Positions 35,690-46,639 of a stretch of DNA of 64,000 bases are shown here, piece after piece. A program made the translations under genes and the position numbers. The notes under the pieces were generated by a model. It ran no database searches. It saw only the letters and a list, made by a program, of their open reading frames with translations, and was not told where the DNA came from. The stretch is from Castor canadensis (Eukaryota; Chordata; Mammalia; Rodentia; Castoridae). The stretch is taken from the NCBI RefSeq assembly GCF_047511655.1, contig NC_133391.1, positions 126,364,384 to 126,428,383 of the forward strand, written 5' to 3'. Within the stretch, counting starts at the first letter, position 1; every line of letters begins with the position of its first letter.

Positions 35690-36290
35690 TTCCAGATGCT
35701 TCTCCCTGTGTATGGACATTCAAAACCTCTTAAGAACAAATGGACTAACTATTCAACTTATAACTCTGCTAATAAGCCTTGAAATAACAGTAGGCATCGG
35801 GACAGGAGTGGAAAAATTATTTCTTCCTCCTTGATTACTAAAAACCTATCTTTAGAGATGGCTAGTGCACTAGATACCATGGCCCAAACCCTCACAGACT
35901 TACAGAGACAAATTGACTCTCTTAGCAGCTGTGGTCCTATAGAACAGAAGAGATTTAGATATTCTCACTACCACCCAAGAGAAGCCTGTGTTATGCTTGG
36001 GGAGCACTGTTGCTTTTGCATTAATAGATCAGGATAAATTCAAACCAACTTTCACAAATTAACCAACAGGGCCTCAAGTTAGACAGTAGACCACTCAAGG
36101 ATGGCTCTTATGGGAAAAAAACTGGTCATAGTTACTCTGACTTCCTCCTTTCTTGAAACCTCTAATGTCTATTGCACTCTTTTTTACCATTGGATCTTGC
36201 TTTATTAACCTTCTAACCAGATTTCTTTCTTCCTGCCTCCAGGCCATGAAGTTACAGATGATGCTGCAATATATGTTCTGTCACATACCA
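35690..36290 (+). pseudogene. ERV-B env remnant (transmembrane subunit)
   Basis: A hydrophobic segment with GIGTG near 35790-35815 is followed by a stop. The next frame (35831-36037) has a heptad-like helix (ALDTMAQTLTDLQ) and a C-x6-CC motif (Cys at residues 53, 60 and 61 of that frame), characteristic of gamma-type transmembrane subunits. A frame at 36153-36280 has a membrane-anchor-like stretch (TIGSCFINLLTRF). Stops and frame changes make it a pseudogene. Confidence 0.75.
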
Positions 36291-36526
36291 TCTGATCCTC
36301 CAGTACTTCTAAGTCCCACGGACCAAGCTTTCATACAATTTTATTCCAGTATTCAATTAGACCTTGCCGTGTCCCTACAGACTGCTCCATAATCCTCAAA
36401 CAAACAACAAATACCTAGAACAACAAATACATAGACAAGAATATCTCTAAGACCCTACCTATCTTGATACAATTCCAAGAAGATGAGACCTTTGCCCCAC
36501 TGAAACCAAGATTGGTTTTGTTTTTC

Positions 36527-36892
36527 TGTCAGGAGGGAATCTGTACCAAAGCTCCCCACTCTCATGGAGGAATGACAGGCCAGCCAGAATGTGGAAGGAG
36601 GGGACAAGCACACAGAATGCTGAGATGAGGAAATAGGGGCAAAAGTCTAAAAACATTCCCTGATGGATGAGACCCTAACCATGAGCCAAGGAAGAGACAA
36701 CTAATTAATGAGGTCCACAAAATTGAGCCTAACCCAAGACAAAAAAAAAAAAAAAACCCCAAAAAACCCACTCTCAACCCTGTGTCAGCATGCCTAGTTG
36801 ACGGCCATTCCTCCTTTAATAAAACTGCTTTCTCCTTACTCACCTGTCTTAGTAAGTTCTTTTACCAACCTATGACTCCAAAATCAATAACA
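36527..36892 (+). repeat. ERV-B 3' LTR
   Basis: Similar to 32522-32920 along its length, with AATAAA at 36818-36823 and end aaaatcaataaca. An A-run at about 36740-36754 has replaced the TATA region. Confidence 0.88.
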
Positions 36893-37200
36893 CTTCATTC
36901 ATTTGTTTGTTTGAATCCACTTTGGGTCATTGATCATTTTAAAAAAGACTTTCGTATTCTTTTTCTGGCATTTCAACCATTTCAGCATCTTTCGATTCAG
37001 TTACTGAAGACTCATGAGATTTTGGAGATGTCATATTAACTTGCTTTCTAATATTTGTTATGTTTCTATGTTGTGATTTACAAATCTGTTTGAATGGGTA
37101 ACTCTGTTTTTGTTGAGGGGATCATCTTAGTCAACAACCTTCTCTTGAGGTCATAATCCCAAATATCACTCAGAAGAGAGAAAGTCAGCAGCAGTAACAA
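36893..37200 (-). mobile_element. probable continuation of the interrupted antisense LINE-1 (5' part)
   Basis: AT-rich sequence in the same style as the LINE-1 left of ERV-B (tttctggcatttcaaccatt). Assignment rests mainly on position and style. Confidence 0.45.
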
Positions 37201-37353
37201 AAACAAACCAGATATTTAAATACAGTTTAAAAAAACAATTTAAAACATCAGTTAAACCCCCAATAATGTTAGAAAAGAAAAGAACTAAGTACATATAGGA
37301 TAAAGTAGGAGTTTAAAAATTATTAGAGCTAAAGGTATTAATAACTAAAGTAA

Positions 37354-37535
37354 GCCAGCTGCTGGTAGCTCATGCCTGTAATCCTAGCTACTCAGGAGGC
37401 AGAGATCAGGGGGATTATGGTTTGAAGCCAGCCCAGGCAAATAGTTTGCAAGACCCTGTCTCAAAAATACCCAACATAAAAAAGTGCTGGCAGAGTGGCT
37501 CAAGGTGTAGGCCCTGAGTTCAAGCCCCAGTACTA
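37354..37535 (+). repeat. B1-ID composite SINE, short-ID subfamily
   Basis: gctcatgcctgtaatcctag ... agtggctcaaggtgtaggcc. Carries the shared ID deletion. Confidence 0.85.
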
Positions 37536-38774
37536 TAAAAAATAATAAAGTAATAAAATGGTGTATGGTAGAGTAAAAATAGAGATGCAAGATAGGAAAG
37601 AGAAAAATAATATATGGATGAAATTGTAAGAAATAATAGTAAAAAAATAGTGAGAGAGAACACAATAAAATCAGTACAAAGAAAGACAAACCAATGGAAA
37701 AAAAAAAAGTCAATATTTCTTCCTGGCTGATAAGAAGAAGGCTTTTTTTTTTTTGCCCCAGGATTTTCTTGGGCAGGTTATTTGGTGTGTGGATTAGCTG
37801 ATTTTCTATCTGAAGATCAAACAAGTTAGACCAGAAAGGGCTGTTTGCAGGCTGCATCCTGTCCTTCCCTACTGGGTAGAATTCCTGTCAGTATTTTCCC
37901 TTATGCAGGCCAACTAATGCAGGTAGTAAAGAATTTACAATGAAACTGCTCCTGCTAGCTCAGGCTGAAGACTTCTCTCCACCGCACCCCCCCACACACA
38001 CACACTTGGATACCTTCTAGCACCACAGGCTCTATGCCTGTGCCAGTTTGGCAGGGAAAATTGCAAGCAGCAACTGCTTTCCACCAATCACTCTGGCACT
38101 CTGATAGTGTACAAAGCAATCAGACCAAAGCAGTCTGCACTGGTTGGGCTCTGATTGATCCTATGTGTCCTGGTCATTGAGTTCTCTGCCCTAGCACCAC
38201 TGCTTGTTTTCACACACAGATCATCTGTCTCCTCTTTCCAGAGTTCAGGCTGAAGTTCCTCAATGTATTTTCCCTCATTTCCTCTTTGCATGGCTTGAAA
38301 TTTCCACCCAAGTAGATCTGACTTGAATCTGAGTTCAAGTCATGACCAGTTTCCAGGGTCTACACTGATTCTCAGAGTAGTCATTTGCTTGGCCAGTGGA
38401 GGGGAAGAGAGAGGCCTTTGGGCTTTGGAGGTTTAAAAAATGCAGGATCTTCTCTCCCTGGCTGACAGGTTTGACTGTAAGACCTCTTCTATTATCATTC
38501 CCCTCCTTGGCATTAGTGAGTACACTAGAAATTGCAGGGAGTTCATTCTCTAGCATTTGCTTGCTGCACAGGATGCAGAACTCTTGTCTTAAAACTATAT
38601 AAATATACATATATATATATATTTTTTTTTTTTTAACAGAGAGCCATCTTGTGTACCTTTGGACCTCCCCAAGGCTTTCTGTTTCTTTTTTTCCTTACAG
38701 CTCTGCTGGAGAGGAATTCTCCTTCTTCTCTACTATTTTGTGTAGCAATCTATGTTAGGATCCAAGTTTTCTTT
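37536..38774. other. intergenic
   Basis: Contains a C/CA-rich stretch near 37980-38005 and a TA-run and T-run near 38600-38634. An LTR-like pyrimidine style is present, but no element is named. Confidence 0.4.
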
Positions 38775-38860
38775 TTGCCTGGGCTGGCCTCAAACCCTGA
38801 TCCTCCTGATTTCTGCCTCCCATGTAGCTGGGATTACAAATGTGAACCACTGTATCTGAC
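38775..38860 (-). repeat. B1-like SINE fragment
   Basis: gcctgggctggcctcaaacc ... gggattacaaatgtgaacca. Confidence 0.75.
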
Positions 38861-39179
38861 GTAGTCTATGTCACCATCTTTAACAGACAGATAATATTCC
38901 ATTATATGACTACATCATAATCAACTCACACAAAAGACACTTACATTGTTTCAAGTTTTGTTTTTTGAACAAAATGAATGTGTTATACTTTATATCTGAA
39001 AAGAGATGAAATTATTTTGCAAAGAATTAATTTCCTAATCTGGTATATTATAACATATAGTGAGCTAATTTATAAATATCTGATGCGTTATATTGCAATT
39101 TAAATTGTTCAAGACCTAATTTTACACAAGTTGCAATAATAAATGAAGTGCAGCATGTTAGCAAGCCTATGCCTCTAGC

Positions 39180-39580
39180 ATACATTAGTTTTCTATTTCT
39201 TCTCTAATAAGCTAAAAGGTTTAAAACAACTTGAATTTATTATCTTAGCTTTCTGAAGACAAATTCTAAAATTGACTGTAGGGTTCAGTTTCTTCTAAAC
39301 GCTGTAGGAGAGAATCTTTTTCCTTGATTTTTCTAGTTCCTATAGGTTGCCAAAATTCCTGGCTCTTGATGGTCACTTCTTTGACATTCCTGATAAAAAC
39401 TCCCTTGCAACGGAAGAGATGGTGGGGGGGGCAATACAACCAATGTACAATATAAGCCTATGTGGAATTGTCACAATGAATCCTCCCCGTACAATGAATA
39501 CATCCTAATAAAAATTAATGTATTAAAAACTCCCTTGCAAAAACCCTTGTGATTACATTGGTCCCACAGCAAAATCTTCC
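39180..39580 (-). repeat. MaLR-like (MLT1-type) LTR, interrupted
   Basis: cattagttttctatttcttc, aaacaacttgaatttattat and, after the insertion, cccttgtgattacattggtc match the antisense layout of old MaLR-type LTRs. Family assignment is tentative. Confidence 0.5.
39411..39523 (+). mobile_element. very short LINE-1-like 3' end insertion with perfect 17-bp target duplication
   Basis: taaaaactcccttgcaa occurs at 39394-39410 and 39524-39540. The 113 bases between end in an A-rich taataaaaattaatgtat and look like a LINE-1 3' UTR. Confidence 0.75.
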
Positions 39581-40209
39581 TATGTTGGGTGGGGGGTAGT
39601 AAAGAGTTATAAAATAAATTACATAGAATGCCGCAAGTTCAATGCCAGATACTTTAAAAAAACAGAACAATAACTGACACATAATTATTTATTAGAAGTT
39701 AGTTATATAATTATTAAGATAAAATTAGTAGCATTGTTACTGAGCTGATTTGAGACTGACAAGTAAGGGAAACCAATGTTTCCTTAATTTAACATTTGTT
39801 TCGTTGACTTTCTGCTTTTCCTTTGCAGTTGTAAATGATATGTGGGGAAAAACATTGACTTTCTATTAAGATTTCAGATGTATATTGAATAGACCCATGA
39901 TGAGTTAATTTAAATACTTGTCTTTCCCCTAAACTTGAGAATATGAAAGTATAGTGATGAAATGAATATGAAATTATTAATCCATCTGCACTTATTTGTT
40001 TTTTGCATAGTATGTGACTAGATTTTACACTCATAGGAGCTAAAGTTAGGACCTCCAAATGGAAGACCTCCTCTAATTTGGGATCCTACAATTATAATCA
40101 AAATAGGAACATGTTCATTTTCTAAGTTAGAGATTTCCTTATATTTTCAAAGGATCCATTATCCCAAATAGAAGAAAGCTAGTTTCCTAAACAAATTTCT
40201 TTATTTAAA
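39581..40209. other. intergenic, AT-rich
   Basis: No gene or named repeat is seen. Confidence 0.5.
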
Positions 40210-40370
40210 AAAATTTTATTAATGTTTTTGTGACAAGGTCTCATTATGTAGGTCAGGCTTGCTTGGAACTCACTATGTAGCACAGGCTGTCCTTGAACTT
40301 GCAATTCTCCTTCCTCCATCTTCCCAGTGCTACATTACAGGCTTACAGCCACCACATCTGTATAAACCAT
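40210..40370 (-). repeat. B1-like SINE
   Basis: gacaaggtctcattatgtag ... gtgctacattacaggcttac, with an internal partial duplication (actatgtag twice). Confidence 0.75.
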
Positions 40371-40737
40371 TTCTTCATTCTATTTTAAATTAGTTAATTC
40401 TTTCTGACATTAAATATTTCCTACATCTTTGTTACTCATCACCTTAACACAATTTTTAAGTATGAACTGGCATACTTAAAATTTGAGATAAAGTATCTCT
40501 CAATAAAAACTGAAAATGGAGTTAAGCAAAAAGAAAATGAAGCATGGTCACAATACTATCCAACTAGTAACAAACCCAGTCATTAATTTAGCATTTATTT
40601 ATCTCCAAAAAGGGGACCTTACTGAACATATTGTTTTGTAATCTAGTCTTTTCACAGTGTATCACAAATGTTTTAATATGTCCACAAATGCACTTCAACA
40701 TAATTTTAAATGTCCATTTTGCACTTTATTTTACTCT

Positions 40738-40925
40738 CTTTTTTTGTGGTACAGGGGTTTGAACCCAGGGCCTACACCAAGAGCCACTCCACCAGCTCTT
40801 TTTTGTGATTTTTTTTTTCCAGATAGGGTCTCACTATTTCCCATGCTGGCTTCAAACTGTGATCCTCCTGATCTTGCCTCCTGACTAGCTAGGATTACAG
40901 TCGTTAGCCACCAGTGCCAGCTGCA
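40738..40925 (-). repeat. B1-ID composite SINE, short-ID subfamily
   Basis: gaacccagggcctacaccaa (shared ID deletion) ... gttagccaccagtgccagct. Confidence 0.85.
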
Positions 40926-41085
40926 CTCTATTTTAAATGAATGTGCCATGATTTAATCATTCCTGTCTGGTGGCCATTTGGGTAAATTTTAAAAAATCTC
41001 TTTCCTTTAAAAAACAGGACTTGTGCTATGAACATCTTTGTAATGAAAGTCTTACTATTGTTTGATTTAAATATTAACACTGCCA

Positions 41086-41380
41086 TTTACTAGCTGTTGA
41101 ATTTTAGGCAGTCTATGACTTCACTGTGCTTCAGTTTCTTCATCTGTAAAATGGGCATGATGAAGCACCTACCTCATAGGGCTGTTCTAAGCATTAAAAT
41201 AGTTGATTCAATGTAAAGATTACGGTGCCGGCCTTTCTCCCGCACCATGCTGGAGATCACAGGGCCTTGCACATGTTAGGCAAGCGCTCTACCAATGAGA
41301 CATTTCCCCAGTCCTCAATGCAAAGATCTTAAACAGTATCTGGCACAATCTGAATGAGCAATAAATGGTTACTCATCTTT
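41086..41380 (+). repeat. MIR element split by a SINE
   Basis: tttactagctgttgaatttt, cagtttcttcatctgtaaaa and cctacctcatagggctgttc are the classic MIR core. The 3' end (tatctggcac ... gcaataaatggttactca) resumes after the insertion. Confidence 0.85.
41222..41314 (-). repeat. ID-like SINE inserted in MIR
   Basis: Antisense ID (caagcgctctaccaatgaga). The flanking words tcaatgtaaagat (41208-41220) and tcaatgcaaagat (41315-41327) are the target-site duplication. Confidence 0.8.
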
Positions 41381-41939
41381 ATGAGCACAGCTAGTTTTCC
41401 TCACAAACTCTGTTTTAAAAAATAAAACTTAGGTAACGAAGCTAGCTAGTGCAGAGGCACAGAACTGGTCCTTTAAACGCTTTCCATCCTTGCTATTTAT
41501 TGCTCTGGAGTAGCGTACCCAGCAAGTTCAAGAAGTTAAAAAAATACTCATGGTGCAGGGGTTGACTGATGGGGTTCTTTTAATAACTCTGCTGTGACAA
41601 ACCCACAAAACGAGCAGTTAGAATCTAGAATAATGAGGATAAATAGGTTCGGACTTCAGCGTCAATCAGCCCAGGAGACGATTGATTTTCCCGGGGCTGG
41701 TACTTTGCGGCTATGGTTTCCATGGTTACAGATCTCGCTAGTCCCGGCCCCTGACTTTATACACTACGCAAGCGTACACAGTTGATTTACATACTCGGCC
41801 CTTAGGCTTCGAACAGGAAGCCCCCTCCTCTCTTCCCGAGGTTAGCCTATCGCCTTCTTCATTTGCCTATTCTAAGAACCCTGGGAGTCTGTGACGCAAT
41901 ATTCGCGCGTCCGCGTCGTTTGGAGCTGTGACGCGGAAC

Positions 41940-42014
41940 ATGGTGCACCTACAGTTGGGTTTTGGCATCAGTAGGCAGCAGCGTGTGAACTGTCGGCGTG
42001 GGGTGCGGGGTTAG
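41940..42014 (+). other. upstream ORF in IPO11 exon 1
   Basis: ATG GTG CAC ... GGT TAG, 24 codons, lying wholly within the presumed 5' UTR. It could lower main-start initiation if transcripts begin upstream of 41940. Confidence 0.45.
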
Positions 42015-42079
42015 CCGACGCCACTTTGTGTTGAAAAGTGGAAACGCGAGCAACGGGCTATTCCGGACTGGAGTGAATG
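41940..42079 (+). other. IPO11: IPO11 exon 1 (5' UTR, start approximate)
   Basis: The donor ATG|GTGAGG at 42079/42080 is a strong splice site just downstream of the promoter. Exon 2 begins at 57479 after a TTGCAG acceptor. The exon contains a 24-codon upstream ORF (41940-42014, ending TAG). Its final ATG becomes in frame with the IPO11 coding sequence after splicing. The 5' limit is unknown. Confidence 0.6.
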
Positions 42080-43479
42080 GTGAGGCCCGGCCAGAGAGCC
42101 GCTGAGCCCTCAAGAGGAAGGGAGGAGTAGGTTGGGCAGCTTGGACCCGTGAGGCAAGGGAGAAACGTGCGGTTACGTTGATAGCCTTAGCGAGGCAAGA
42201 GCGGCCTGCCGTCTTGGGTCTCTGTGTAACCCTAGGGATCCCGGGGAGGGTGGGTCAGCCTGCAGCGGGAAACATGCTTGTGGAGGAATCAAAGGTGCTG
42301 GTTGGTAGGAATTTTGTGCCAGGCTGAACAGCGCCGAGGATACCCATTGGAGCTCCGGTCGCTGGCCGGACTGGTGTATTTGCCCTTGGGTGATAGGTGG
42401 TGCAAATTTTGAGAGAACGAGATTCTCTTTCGTATAAAAACAAGTGTATACCGTTATTGCACATACAGTACAGTACTGTGGGAGCTTTAAACATTAGATC
42501 TTTCCTTGCCTTTGATGAAAAATTGAAGGAACTTGGGTATTTTCGGAGAGGAGATTCATGCTGAGGTATGGCCGCCAGTGCTCAAGCTTAGCGAGTCCTG
42601 CAGCTTTACATTTGGGGATGTTTGTGATTCAGCAGAATGACTTTGAGGCCATTGTATTTGTCATTTTTCTTAATTCTTTTGTGACATGTTGGTGAATCAA
42701 AGTGATTTGAGTAAATAAGTAGCCGAGACCCGTGAACTGCCTACTTGGTGCCAAGGTTGTAATTGACGTACCTTCTCCCTCTGCAATTTAAACGAGCTCA
42801 GTTATAGTGCGGAAGCTCCGGTGCCATTAGGCTGTTGTTGAGAAGGGAGTAAGAAAGAGCAGTTTGCAGACATAATTTACCTTCACTAGCCCCCGTAGAT
42901 AGAAATTTCCTTCCTCTATTTTTATGTGTTTTAAACTTCTCTGCTCAGTACAGAAACTTCATGTTAAGGGCAGAGTGACTCAACTGTATGAGACATACAT
43001 TGTATGACATATCCTTTCACTGAGGAAGATATTGGGAAATTAGTTTGTTTGTTTGTTTGTTTTTGCTGGTCTTGCACAGGGCAGTGGTTTGTGGCATGTT
43101 ACAACCACAGGGTAGGAGGGTGTTCTCTGCCTTGGTTGTCCTTTCTAAAGTCAAAGAGAATTCTCACCACAAATGAATTTGGTTGTAGTAGCACTATTAG
43201 AAATTCTAAACAAGTATGTAAAGATTATTTGGTAATTAGTAGAAAAACCATATTACAGATATATTTTCATTCAGAATTAAGCCAGAATGTGAAATAATCC
43301 CTGTAGACATGTGGCATTTAAAATATCCTGAAGTTTTTTTCCAGAAATAGAAGTACCCATATTTTGGGAAGGATAATATATTTGATTAATTGGGTTTTGA
43401 CTTTGTTTTCCATGCATACATTTGTGTATATATTTAATCTCATGTTTTCTAATTTAGTGTTATTGATGGTAATTTTTTT

Positions 43480-43558
43480 TCTTCAGTGCTGGGATAGAAC
43501 CCAGGCAGGACTTTGTGCATACTAGACAAATACTCTACTACTGACCCCAGTCCTTTTC
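43480..43558 (-). repeat. ID-like SINE
   Basis: cttcagtgctgggatagaac ... ctactactgaccccagtcct, antisense. Confidence 0.7.
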
Positions 43559-44104
43559 CTGTTCTTTATTTGTATCTAATGAGTATTGTCAGGTAATTTC
43601 ATAGTGTGTTTCGGGATGGCCAGACACATGTAGTGCAGATGTGCTTCTGGAGTATCTTTGTTTGATTTTCTAAATATGTGACAGATTACAAGTAAACTCA
43701 CAATTATAAACTTCGTAGCGCTTAAGGTGGATTAGTGTTCTCCACCCTTGCCACTCAAAATAAGATATATGACATCACCTAAAAATGTAAGCTCAACTCA
43801 AAAGCTACTGAATCAGAATCTGCGTTTTAGCAAGTTTTCCAGGTGGTGGCCAGATAGTAGCCACATGATAGGAATGCTCATTAGTTTGATATAACAATTC
43901 TTTGGTCAGTAAAAGTTGAAAAACACCACAGTCATGCACAGCCTTTGTGAAAATTATGCAATCACTTTCTTCATTCTGAAGTGCTCTTATATTCATTACC
44001 AAGTTAGCTTCATCTAGTTGAAGAAACTGAGACGCAGAAAAGGTGACTTTCATGAGATCCCCGTATCTAGATTCATAATCCAAGTCTAAATTATTCCAGT
44101 GTGT

Positions 44105-44352
44105 TGCTTTTTTTGTTTATTTTTGTTTTTCGTTTTTTGGTGGTACTGGGGTTTTGAACTCAAGGCCTTGCACTTGTTAGGCAAAGGCTTCACCACTTGA
44201 GCCACATCTCCAACCCTGTTTTGTTTTATTTAGTTATATTTTCAGATAATAGTTTTGTGCTTTTTGCCCCCACTTGGCTTCAGACCTTGGTCTTCCCGTT
44301 TCTGCCTCCCAGATAGCTGAGATTTCAGGTGTGAGCCACTATGCCCTGCACC
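44105..44352 (-). repeat. B1-ID composite SINE
   Basis: ttggtggtactggggttttg ... ggtgtgagccactatgccct. Confidence 0.8.
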
Positions 44353-44559
44353 AATGTTTTTCTTTTGCAGGTCACTGCCACAGTGCATTATATTAAAACT
44401 GAAGCAAAACATTCATGAACAACAGCTAGTATTCAGCAATGACTATTTATTGAGTACTATTAGATATGCCACCCAACAAGCCTCTGTGTTCCTAGTAACT
44501 TCTTTTATTTCCCATTTTGTCTGTCAACCCATGACCTTTCCTTCATACACTTTTTAAAG

Positions 44560-44675
44560 GGGAGGGGGTCTTAACTGTGTTGCCTAGACTGGCCCCAAAC
44601 TCAAGAGCTGAAGCAGTCCTTCTGCTTCAATTTCCCAAGTAGCTGGGGCTACAGGAGTCACCACCACACCTGGGT
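44560..44675 (-). repeat. B1-like SINE
   Basis: cttaactgtgttgcctagac ... caagtagctggggctacagg. Confidence 0.7.
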
Positions 44676-44852
44676 ATCTCATTCTACTACATAATAATGT
44701 TCCCTTCTACTTCCCAGAGAAAGTGAAATACACTGGGGAGAAACTTTGTTGCTATCTGTTCTCTGTCTCCTTCAAACATTTCTGCCTCTGTCTGTCCATC
44801 TTTATTTGTGCTCTTGAATTTTATCTTCTGGGGGCATTATTTCTTCTGGGTA

Positions 44853-45215
44853 TTAGTTTGCGAGGGCTACCATAACAAAACACCTCAGGCTAGGTGGCTT
44901 AAACAGAAATTTAGTGTTAGAGACTGGGTGTTCAAGATGGCTGTGTAGATATCTTTGGTTTCCTGTGAAAGCTTCCATCCTTAGCTTGCAGATGGCTGCT
45001 TTCTTGCTGCCTTTTCACATCGTCATCACTTTGTGTACATGCATTCCCGGTGTCTCTTTTTCATATGTTGGATTAGTGCCTCATCCTAATGACCTGCCTT
45101 CTTTTATCTTAATCACCTCTTTAAAATTCTTATGTCTAAATGCCAAGAGTACTTTGGTTAGGGCTTTCAACATGTGAGTTTTAGGGGAACAATTCAGTTC
45201 TTAATACTCAGTTAT
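44853..45215 (-). repeat. MaLR LTR (MLT1-type)
   Basis: tattagtttgcgagggctac, aggtggcttaaacagaaatt, gtgcctcatcctaatgacct and aggggaacaattcagttctt follow the antisense order of MLT1 LTRs from end to end. Confidence 0.8.
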
Positions 45216-45271
45216 CCCACTTTCAGTCTCAATAGGTACTAAGTATGAGGACTTAAACTGTCTTTTTCTTT

Positions 45272-45348
45272 TGGTGGCACTGGGGTTTGAACTCAGGGCT
45301 TCAAGATTGGTAGGAAGGCACTCTACCACTTGAACCACTCTGCCACAG
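45272..45348 (-). repeat. ID-like SINE
   Basis: ggtggcactggggtttgaac ... tctaccacttgaaccactct. Confidence 0.8.
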
Positions 45349-45529
45349 TAACTTAAACTTAAAGCTCTTCAGCTTTGTCTATAATTATTTGCTTTAAATT
45401 TGTTACTTCATTACTGCTCTTTTTTCAATATTTTGAAGTCTGGCCATCCTTTGCAGTCACTGAATATGGCATGGCAGTTATCATTCATCTCTTTGTTACT
45501 AAATCTAATGGAATCTTTTAAATCATTTC

Positions 45530-45710
45530 GTGTGTGTGTGTGTGTTGTTGGGTATCAAATCCAGGGCTTTGCCTGCTAGGCAAGTACTGTACCACTGAGC
45601 TGTATCCCCAGCTTGTCGTCCTCTTCCTTCTCTTCCATATCCTCCTTTTTTTGTTCCTTTGAGACCCAGGCTTACCTTAAATATGTGATCTTTCTGCCTC
45701 AGCCTTATCA
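45530..45710 (-). repeat. (TG)n plus B1-ID SINE
   Basis: A tgtgtgtgtg run joins antisense ID (ctaggcaagtactgtaccac) and a worn B1 part. Confidence 0.7.
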
Positions 45711-45862
45711 GAGAAAGAATTATAAAAGCAATAAGCATAATTGTTCTTTAGTTGTTTTTGTATGGTAAAGGAATGTCAGAGGTGGTAGTGACTCCAGTTA
45801 GGGATTCACAGCTTGAATGGGCAGTATTATTTAGGGTAAGGTGTTTTTTTTCTTTTTTTCCC

Positions 45863-45940
45863 CTTCCTTCTTTCCGTTCTTCCTTCCCTACTTCCTCCCT
45901 CCCTTCCTTCCTTCCTTCCTTCCTTCCTTCCTTTCTTCCT
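45863..45940 (+). repeat. (TTCC)n microsatellite
   Basis: A long pyrimidine tract with regular ttcc units next to a SINE ID part. Confidence 0.9.
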
Positions 45941-46028
45941 TTTTTGAGGTACTGGGGTTGGAACTTGAACTCAGGGACTCATGCTTGCTAAAGGTACTCT
46001 ACCACTTGAGCCACTCTACCAGTCCTAA
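45941..46028 (-). repeat. ID-like SINE
   Basis: gaggtactggggttggaact ... acttgagccactctaccagt. Confidence 0.75.
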
Positions 46029-46199
46029 CTTTTTCTATTACAGGGTGATCAGTCATGGAGACTATGTATAGAAAAAAACCAAGGGACTCACTGCAGTTTA
46101 CCAATGTCATTATACTAAAAAGTTCCAGTGAGGCACAAATTCTCACATTTATTGAATAGAACTTTTCTAACAGCTGCTTCCTGACCCTGTTTACTGCTT

Positions 46200-46612
46200 T
46201 TTTTTTTCTTCTGGTGCTGTGCAGACATCCTCCCACTTGAATTACACCTCTCCTTTTGTTTTGTTTTCAGATAGGTTCTCACTAAGTGCCCAGACTGGCC
46301 TTGGACTCTTACTTTATTTTATTTTGGTGGAACTGGTGTTTGAACTCAGGGCTTCATGCATGCTTGCTAAGCAGGTGCTGTACTGCTTGAGCCACACCTC
46401 CAGTCTATTTTGCTTTGGTTATTTTGGAGATGGGGTCTAGTGAACTATTTGCCTGTGCTGGCCTCAAATTTTGATCCTTCCAATATCAGCCTCTCAAGTA
46501 GTTAGGACTGCAGGTATGAGCCACCAGAGCCTGGCTGTCTTCCTATTCTTGATCTTCCTGCCAGTGCTTCCTGAATAGTTTGATTTACACACATGTGCCA
46601 CCACAGCTGATT
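46200..46612 (-). repeat. nested B1-ID SINEs
   Basis: An outer copy (46200-46308 and 46543-46612) is interrupted by an inner complete antisense copy (about 46309-46540). Confidence 0.75.
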
Positions 46613-46639
46613 TCCATACTGTTATACTATATCATTTAC

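Larger units (their letters stand above)
32522..36892 (+). mobile_element. Class I endogenous retrovirus ERV-B, degraded
   Basis: Two direct LTRs (32522-32920 and 36527-36892) start TG and end CA and enclose about 3.6 kb. TGG directly follows the 5' LTR, as expected for a tRNA primer-binding site. Readable coding remains are confined to the env transmembrane region (about 35700-36280); gag and pol are not recognisable to me. It sits inside an antisense LINE-1, so it is the younger of the two. No target-site duplication is evident. Confidence 0.85.
41640..42260 (+). promoter_or_regulatory. IPO11: IPO11 CpG-rich promoter and 5' region
   Basis: CpG density rises sharply here, without repeats. 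CRE/ATF-like TGACGCAA (41892-41899) and TGACGCGG (41929-41936) lie just upstream of or within the likely transcription start. No TATA box is evident at the start region. Transcription start position is not determinable from sequence alone. Confidence 0.7.

Noticed and set aside
37384-37857. 157-codon minus-strand hydrophobic ORF
   Set aside because: Its C-terminal part is SINE antisense sequence and the rest is low-complexity, A/T-rich sequence.
45752-46071. Phe/Pro/Ser-rich ORFs
   Set aside because: Translation of the (TTCC)n microsatellite and a SINE.
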